Source of the DNA: Paracoccaceae bacterium
GTDB taxonomy: Bacteria; Pseudomonadota; Alphaproteobacteria; Rhodobacterales; Rhodobacteraceae
Assembly: GCA_030697175.1 (NCBI GenBank)
Contig: JAUYQR010000013.1
Span: 19,984-83,983, forward strand
Direction of reading: 5' to 3'
Length of the DNA stretch: 64,000 bases
The notes beneath the pieces were generated by a model. It did no database searches. It was not told the origin of the DNA and saw only the letters and a list, made by a program, of their open reading frames with translations. Shown one piece after another: positions 62,488 to 64,000 of this stretch (positions are counted from its first letter, which is position 1; every line of letters starts with the position of its first letter). A program made the translations under genes and the position numbers.

Positions 62488-64000
62488 GGCACCCACCCCA
62501 TCGGCCCGTCGGACAACAGCGCCAGCGGCATCCGCACCGCATCCGCCGCGACCCGCACCCGGCCCCCCGAGGCGGCGAGGATATCCCGCTCCGCGTCGAT
62601 CCCCGGCATCACCTCGGTGGCGACCAGCCCCGTGTCGGTCAGCCGGATCACGCAGCGTTCGGTGACATAGATCACCTCCTGCCCGGTCGCCCGCGCCCGG
62701 GCCCCGGCAAAGGTCACATGCTCCACCTGATCGACGAACTTGGAGAACCTGCCCGGCTTCACCACCCGCAAACCCTCCGCTTCAAGCGATACCTCAGCTC
62801 CCGCCTCGAACCACCCTGAAAAAACGATCTTTTTTGCATGTGCGGTGATGTCCACAAAGCCGCCGCAGCCCGCCGTCAGATAGGGCTTCTTGCCCAGTTT
62901 CGAGACGTTGACGTTGCCCGCCACATCCACCTCAAGAAACGACAGGAAACTCATGTCGAACCCGCCGCCCTGAAAATAGGTGAACTGGTTTGGCGAAGGC
63001 ATGAAGGCATCCGCGTTCGACGCGCAGCCAAAGGCAAAGCCGGTCAGCGGCATTCCCCCGACCGCGCCCTGCTCGATGGCCCAGGTCACCGCCTGCGGAT
63101 GGCCCTCCTCCAGCAACACCCGCGGCACCATCGCGGAAATCCCGAAACCAAGGTTCGCCACCATCCCCGCCCGCAACTCCATCGCAGCGCGCCGGGCGAT
63201 CACCTTTTCCACCCCCGGTTCGGCCAGCTTGAAGCTGGCCCAGGGTCGCATCACCTCGCCCGAGATTGCCGGGTCATAAGGCGTCTCCGTGGTCTGTTTC
63301 TGATCCGGGTCCAGCACGATCAGGTCCACCAGATGCCCCGGCACCCGCACGTCATGCGGGCGCAAGCTGCCCGCCGCCGTCATCCGCTTGACCTGCGCGA
63401 TCACCAGCCCGCCGTGGTTGCGGACCGCAATCGCCTGATCCAGACCGCCCAGATAGGCGCCCTCATGTTCGTAGGTCAGGTTCCCCCGCTCATCCGCCGT
63501 GGTCGCGCGCAGAATGCAGACATCCGGCACGATGTTGGGGAAATGCAGCCACGTCTCGCCACCAAACTCCGCCCGATGCACGATAGGTGCCGCTGCCGCC
63601 ACCGCGTTCATTGCGCAGCCCTCGCGCACCGGGTCGACAAAGGTCTCCAACCCCACCTTGGTCAGCACACCGGGCCGCCGGGCCGCCACATCGCGGTGCA
63701 TGTCGAACAGTATCCCCGACGGCACGTTATACGCCGCCACCCGGTCCTCGACGATCATCCGCCAGATTTCCGGCATCGGCAGGCTTGAGGGACCCGAAGG
63801 GTACGAACCGGCAAGGACGCGTGCCAAAAGACCGTCCTGGGCCAGATGGTCCATGCCCGGCACGCCATACATGTCACCTGCCGCTATCGGGTGCAGCGCC
63901 GTGATCCTGCGCGGGTGACCCTCAGTTCGGAACCGCGCACCCAGGGCCTTCAGCACCAGATCGGGACAGCCCAGCGATGAGGACGATGAAACCGTGACCA
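62484..64000 (-). CDS. Acyl-CoA:acetate/3-ketoacid CoA-transferase (YdiF/Pct type), N-terminus beyond window
   Basis: Family I CoA-transferase with alpha and beta parts fused. The frame is open to base 64000, where VTVSSSSSLGCPDLVLKALG continues the family pattern, so the GTG at 63956 is internal and the gene enters from the right edge; 505 codons are visible. The catalytic Glu is in WAIEQGAVGGMP, followed by FGCASNADAFMPSPNQFTYFQGGGFDMSFL. It activates a short-chain acid by transfer of CoA, probably the product of the aldehyde dehydrogenase two genes downstream. Confidence 0.92.
   Translation of the reverse strand, partial: VTVSSSSSLGCPDLVLKALGARFRTEGHPRRITALHPIAAGDMYGVPGMDHLAQDGLLARVLAGSYPSGPSSLPMPEIWRMIVEDRVAAYNVPSGILFDMHRDVAARRPGVLTKVGLETFVDPVREGCAMNAVAAAAPIVHRAEFGGETWLHFPNIVPDVCILRATTADERGNLTYEHEGAYLGGLDQAIAVRNHGGLVIAQVKRMTAAGSLRPHDVRVPGHLVDLIVLDPDQKQTTETPYDPAISGEVMRPWASFKLAEPGVEKVIARRAAMELRAGMVANLGFGISAMVPRVLLEEGHPQAVTWAIEQGAVGGMPLTGFAFGCASNADAFMPSPNQFTYFQGGGFDMSFLSFLEVDVAGNVNVSKLGKKPYLTAGCGGFVDITAHAKKIVFSGWFEAGAEVSLEAEGLRVVKPGRFSKFVDQVEHVTFAGARARATGQEVIYVTERCVIRLTDTGLVATEVMPGIDAERDILAASGGRVRVAADAVRMPLALLSDGPMGWVP

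Overview
The window is a high-GC chromosomal segment of an alphaproteobacterium, almost certainly of the Rhodobacteraceae (Rhodobacter/Gemmobacter/Tabrizicola-like). The evidence is the order trpD-trpC-moaC-moeA-lexA / comEC / gltX-gltA, an alphaproteobacterial-type LexA box (GAAC-N7-GAAC) in front of lexA, the aerobic cobaltochelatase genes cobS and cobT, and a codon usage so GC-rich that most genes throw long antisense shadow reading frames. No insertion sequence, phage, CRISPR array, rRNA operon or integration scar was seen. One tRNA gene is present.

Layout. 1-9002: end of a trp operon fused with molybdenum-cofactor genes, then lexA (SOS repressor), comEC on the opposite strand, gltX and citrate synthase. 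9033-13412: a minus-strand polyamine unit (fold-III decarboxylase, a CoxL form-II-like molybdenum hydroxylase subunit, N-carbamoylputrescine amidase) with a divergent Lrp-type regulator. 13629-20889: Lrp and TetR regulators, an ABA4-like membrane pair, valS, a HisC-like aminotransferase and a DUF4177 protein. 20986-30600: gatB, a TPR-like protein, a lipoprotein transglycosylase, pepN, photolyase plus a DUF2256 zinc-ribbon protein, and an ArsR/SRPBCC operon. 30766-41593: malate synthase G, bolA, a J-domain protein, exported MsrB, cobS, an FMN reductase, cobT, an aminopeptidase P, a decayed DUF427 gene and sufE. 41719-45271: a lipoprotein, rnd, purMN and a CAU-anticodon tRNA. 45295-49589: an FAD oxidoreductase, then a vanadium haloperoxidase coupled to a CRTAC1/ASPIC protein.

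49593-64000 is a tightly packed minus-strand catabolic operon of 13 genes that runs off the right edge: CoA-transferase, enoyl-CoA hydratase, aldehyde dehydrogenase, a glucose-type (CUT1) ABC importer, two GMC oxidoreductases, an SDR, a DUF993 TIM-barrel protein, a LacI regulator and a Dabb protein. Nearly all junctions are 4-base stop/start overlaps. The only real breaks flank the solute-binding-protein gene. The pathway is not one I recognise and is the best candidate for an undescribed system.

Regulation visible in the sequence includes the lexA box, a chain of three LexA half-sites across the photolyase start codon, two near-identical operators at the arsR-type gene, a TetR-type divergent promoter whose two -35 boxes are the arms of one inverted repeat, a 17-base palindrome before the HisC-like gene, and several strong intergenic hairpins. 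Start sites were chosen by homology of the N-terminus, ribosome-binding sites and overlaps, and several differ from the longest open frame.
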